Assembly: GCA_001483205.1 (NCBI GenBank)
Contig: JPPB01000014.1
Location: 1-6,064 of the forward strand
Direction: 5' to 3'
Source of the DNA: an alpha proteobacterium 3107
GTDB taxonomy: Bacteria > Pseudomonadota > Alphaproteobacteria > Rhodobacterales > Rhodobacteraceae
DNA: 6,064 nt
The notes beneath the pieces are model-generated. The model made no database searches. It had not been told where the DNA came from and saw nothing but the letters and a program-made list of their open reading frames with translations. Made by a program: the position numbers and the translations under genes. Below, in pieces: positions 4,912-6,064 of this stretch (position 1 is its first letter; each line of letters starts with the position of its first letter).

Positions 4912-6064
4912 TCACCCCGGCCGGGGCGTCAGCCGGGCAAAAAGCGCCGCCGCGCTGGCTGCGGAAACCCGCTCAATCCCGTCAACCGCCGCAACAAACG
5001 CCTGCCTGTCGGCCCCATGGCCAGCCTCCCCCGCCGCATCTATCGCACCGCACAACCCGGTCAGGCCAAGCAACGCCGCCGCCCCCCGCAATTTGTGCAG
5101 CGCATCCGCGATGACCGCGCTTTCCGCCTCTGACGCCTGCGCCCGCAGAACCGCAACCCCGTCTGCCAGCTCTGCCAGGAACTGCTCTGTCGTCGCTCTG
5201 ACCTTTTCATCGCCGAGCGCCTCTCTCAACTCGCCGATCACATCCGTGGCGATCAGCGCCGGGGGGTCAGGCGGCGGCGCGTCCGGCCCGTCCATACCCT
5301 GTAAGGCATTGCGCAGATCAGACAGCCGCAGCGGTTTGGTGCAGAACCTGTCCATCCCCGCCGCCTCTGCCTTCTGACGAAATTCCTGCCCCCCGTGCGC
5401 CGTCAGGCCAAGTATACGGGTGCCGCGGTTCGGCCCGGCCCCCTGCCTGATCCGGCGCGTGGCCTCAATGCCATCCATGAACGGCATACTGATGTCCATG
5501 ATAATCAGGTCAAACCCGGTTTCCCCGGCCTTTTTCACCCCTTCCAGCCCGTTTTCGGCCTCGGTCACGCTGTTGCCAAGTCCGGTCAGCATCTCGCACA
5601 GGACCGAACGGTTGATCGCATTGTCCTCAACAATCAGCACCGACAGATGGTGCAGTGACGCGCCGGGTCTTGGCGCTTCGCGGGGCCGGGCGCGGGCCTC
5701 GGAGCGCTGAAGCGGCAGGGTCAGCCGAAAAACACTGCCGACGCCAAGCACACTTTCCGCCCGAAGATCCCCCCCCATCAGGCGCGCGACCTTGCGCGAA
5801 ATCGACAGCCCCAGACCATCGCCACGGGATTGCCGGCCACTGGCCCGCGCCAGAGCGACGAAATCCCCGAAGATGTCCTCCAGATTCTCCCCGGCAATCC
5901 CCGGCCCGGTATCTTCGACCGAAATCGTTGCCTCGGTCTGCTCAGGCCCGTGAATGCCCGACACGATAACCCGGATGCCGCCGGTCTCGGTGAATTTGAC
6001 GGCATTGCCGATCAGGTTGGTCAGAATCTGGTTGAGCCGCGCGCTGTCGGCAAAGAACTCCCGA
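4912..6064 (-). CDS. Hybrid sensor histidine kinase, C-terminal part (HATPase-receiver-Hpt), cut by window edge
   Basis: The 5' end is missing: the frame is open to base 6064, giving 383 visible residues. The GTG at 5962-5964 is internal, because the sequence before it already encodes a histidine kinase N box (NLIGNAVKFTE, visible residues about 16-26). The ATPase domain continues with DTGPGI at 51-56 (G1) and RGDGLGLSI at 80-88 (G2). The receiver domain, about 140-255, has the acidic pair in VEDN, phosphoacceptor D190 (codon 5494-5496) in IIMDISMP, T221 and K243 in TKP. After a proline-rich linker (about 257-269), an Hpt domain at about 275-375 carries H323 (codon 5095-5097) in ALHKLRGAAALLG. 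All phosphorelay residues visible are intact, so a His-Asp-His relay is expected, with the Hpt passing phosphate to a separate response regulator not seen here. The dimerisation/His box and the sensor domain lie outside, so the signal is unknown. It is 141 bp upstream of sqdB on the same strand; control of that locus is possible but unproven. Confidence 0.92.
   Translation of the reverse strand, partial: REFFADSARLNQILTNLIGNAVKFTETGGIRVIVSGIHGPEQTEATISVEDTGPGIAGENLEDIFGDFVALARASGRQSRGDGLGLSISRKVARLMGGDLRAESVLGVGSVFRLTLPLQRSEARARPREAPRPGASLHHLSVLIVEDNAINRSVLCEMLTGLGNSVTEAENGLEGVKKAGETGFDLIIMDISMPFMDGIEATRRIRQGAGPNRGTRILGLTAHGGQEFRQKAEAAGMDRFCTKPLRLSDLRNALQGMDGPDAPPPDPPALIATDVIGELREALGDEKVRATTEQFLAELADGVAVLRAQASEAESAVIADALHKLRGAAALLGLTGLCGAIDAAGEAGHGADRQAFVAAVDGIERVSAASAAALFARLTPRPG

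Noticed and set aside
5962..5964. GTG as a true start of a 350-aa receiver/Hpt protein
   Set aside because: The frame continues upstream to the window edge and encodes the kinase N box immediately before this codon, so the codon is internal.
1..6064. CRISPR array, insertion sequence, tRNA or rRNA
   Set aside because: No regularly spaced repeats, transposase motifs, terminal inverted repeats or tRNA/rRNA-like sequences were seen on either strand.

Overview
The window is GC-rich DNA (roughly 60-65% G+C by eye) with short gaps between genes and strong third-position G/C bias. The protein families and base composition fit an alphaproteobacterium, possibly a member of the Rhodobacterales. That placement is inference; no rRNA or other taxonomic marker is present. 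All four genes lie on the minus strand, so transcription runs from right to left, from 6064 towards 1.

In transcription order: (i) 6064-4912, the C-terminal part of a hybrid sensor histidine kinase (ATPase domain, receiver, Hpt). It is cut by the right window edge, and the reading frame stays open to base 6064. (ii) 4911-4771, a 141-bp gap with a GC hairpin and a 12-bp perfect palindrome. (iii) 4770-3562, a 402-aa SqdB/SQD1-type UDP-sulfoquinovose synthase with the full catalytic motif set. (iv) 3561-3487, a 75-bp gap with an 8-bp GC stem-loop that carries a Shine-Dalgarno-like sequence in its loop. (v) 3486-1990, a 498-aa exported, N-terminally anchored protein resembling a shortened cellulose synthase subunit B (BcsB). 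(vi) 1993-152, a 613-aa multi-membrane-span processive-type family 2 glycosyltransferase with no PilZ domain, whose start codon overlaps the stop of the previous gene (ATGA). (vii) 151-1, non-coding, with several GC hairpins.

The central idea is that genes (v) and (vi) form a membrane synthase plus periplasmic partner, as in BcsA/BcsB, but lack the c-di-GMP receptor domain. Just upstream on the same strand is an enzyme that makes the unusual sugar donor UDP-sulfoquinovose. Read together, the three genes could be a small locus for a sulfonated (sulfoquinovose-containing) exopolysaccharide or surface glycan. The alternative is that sqdB serves ordinary sulfolipid (SQDG) synthesis and is only a neighbour. 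The usual sulfolipid glycosyltransferase (SqdD or SqdX type) is not in the window. The hybrid kinase upstream may be a regulator of the locus or unrelated; its sensor part and cognate regulator lie outside.
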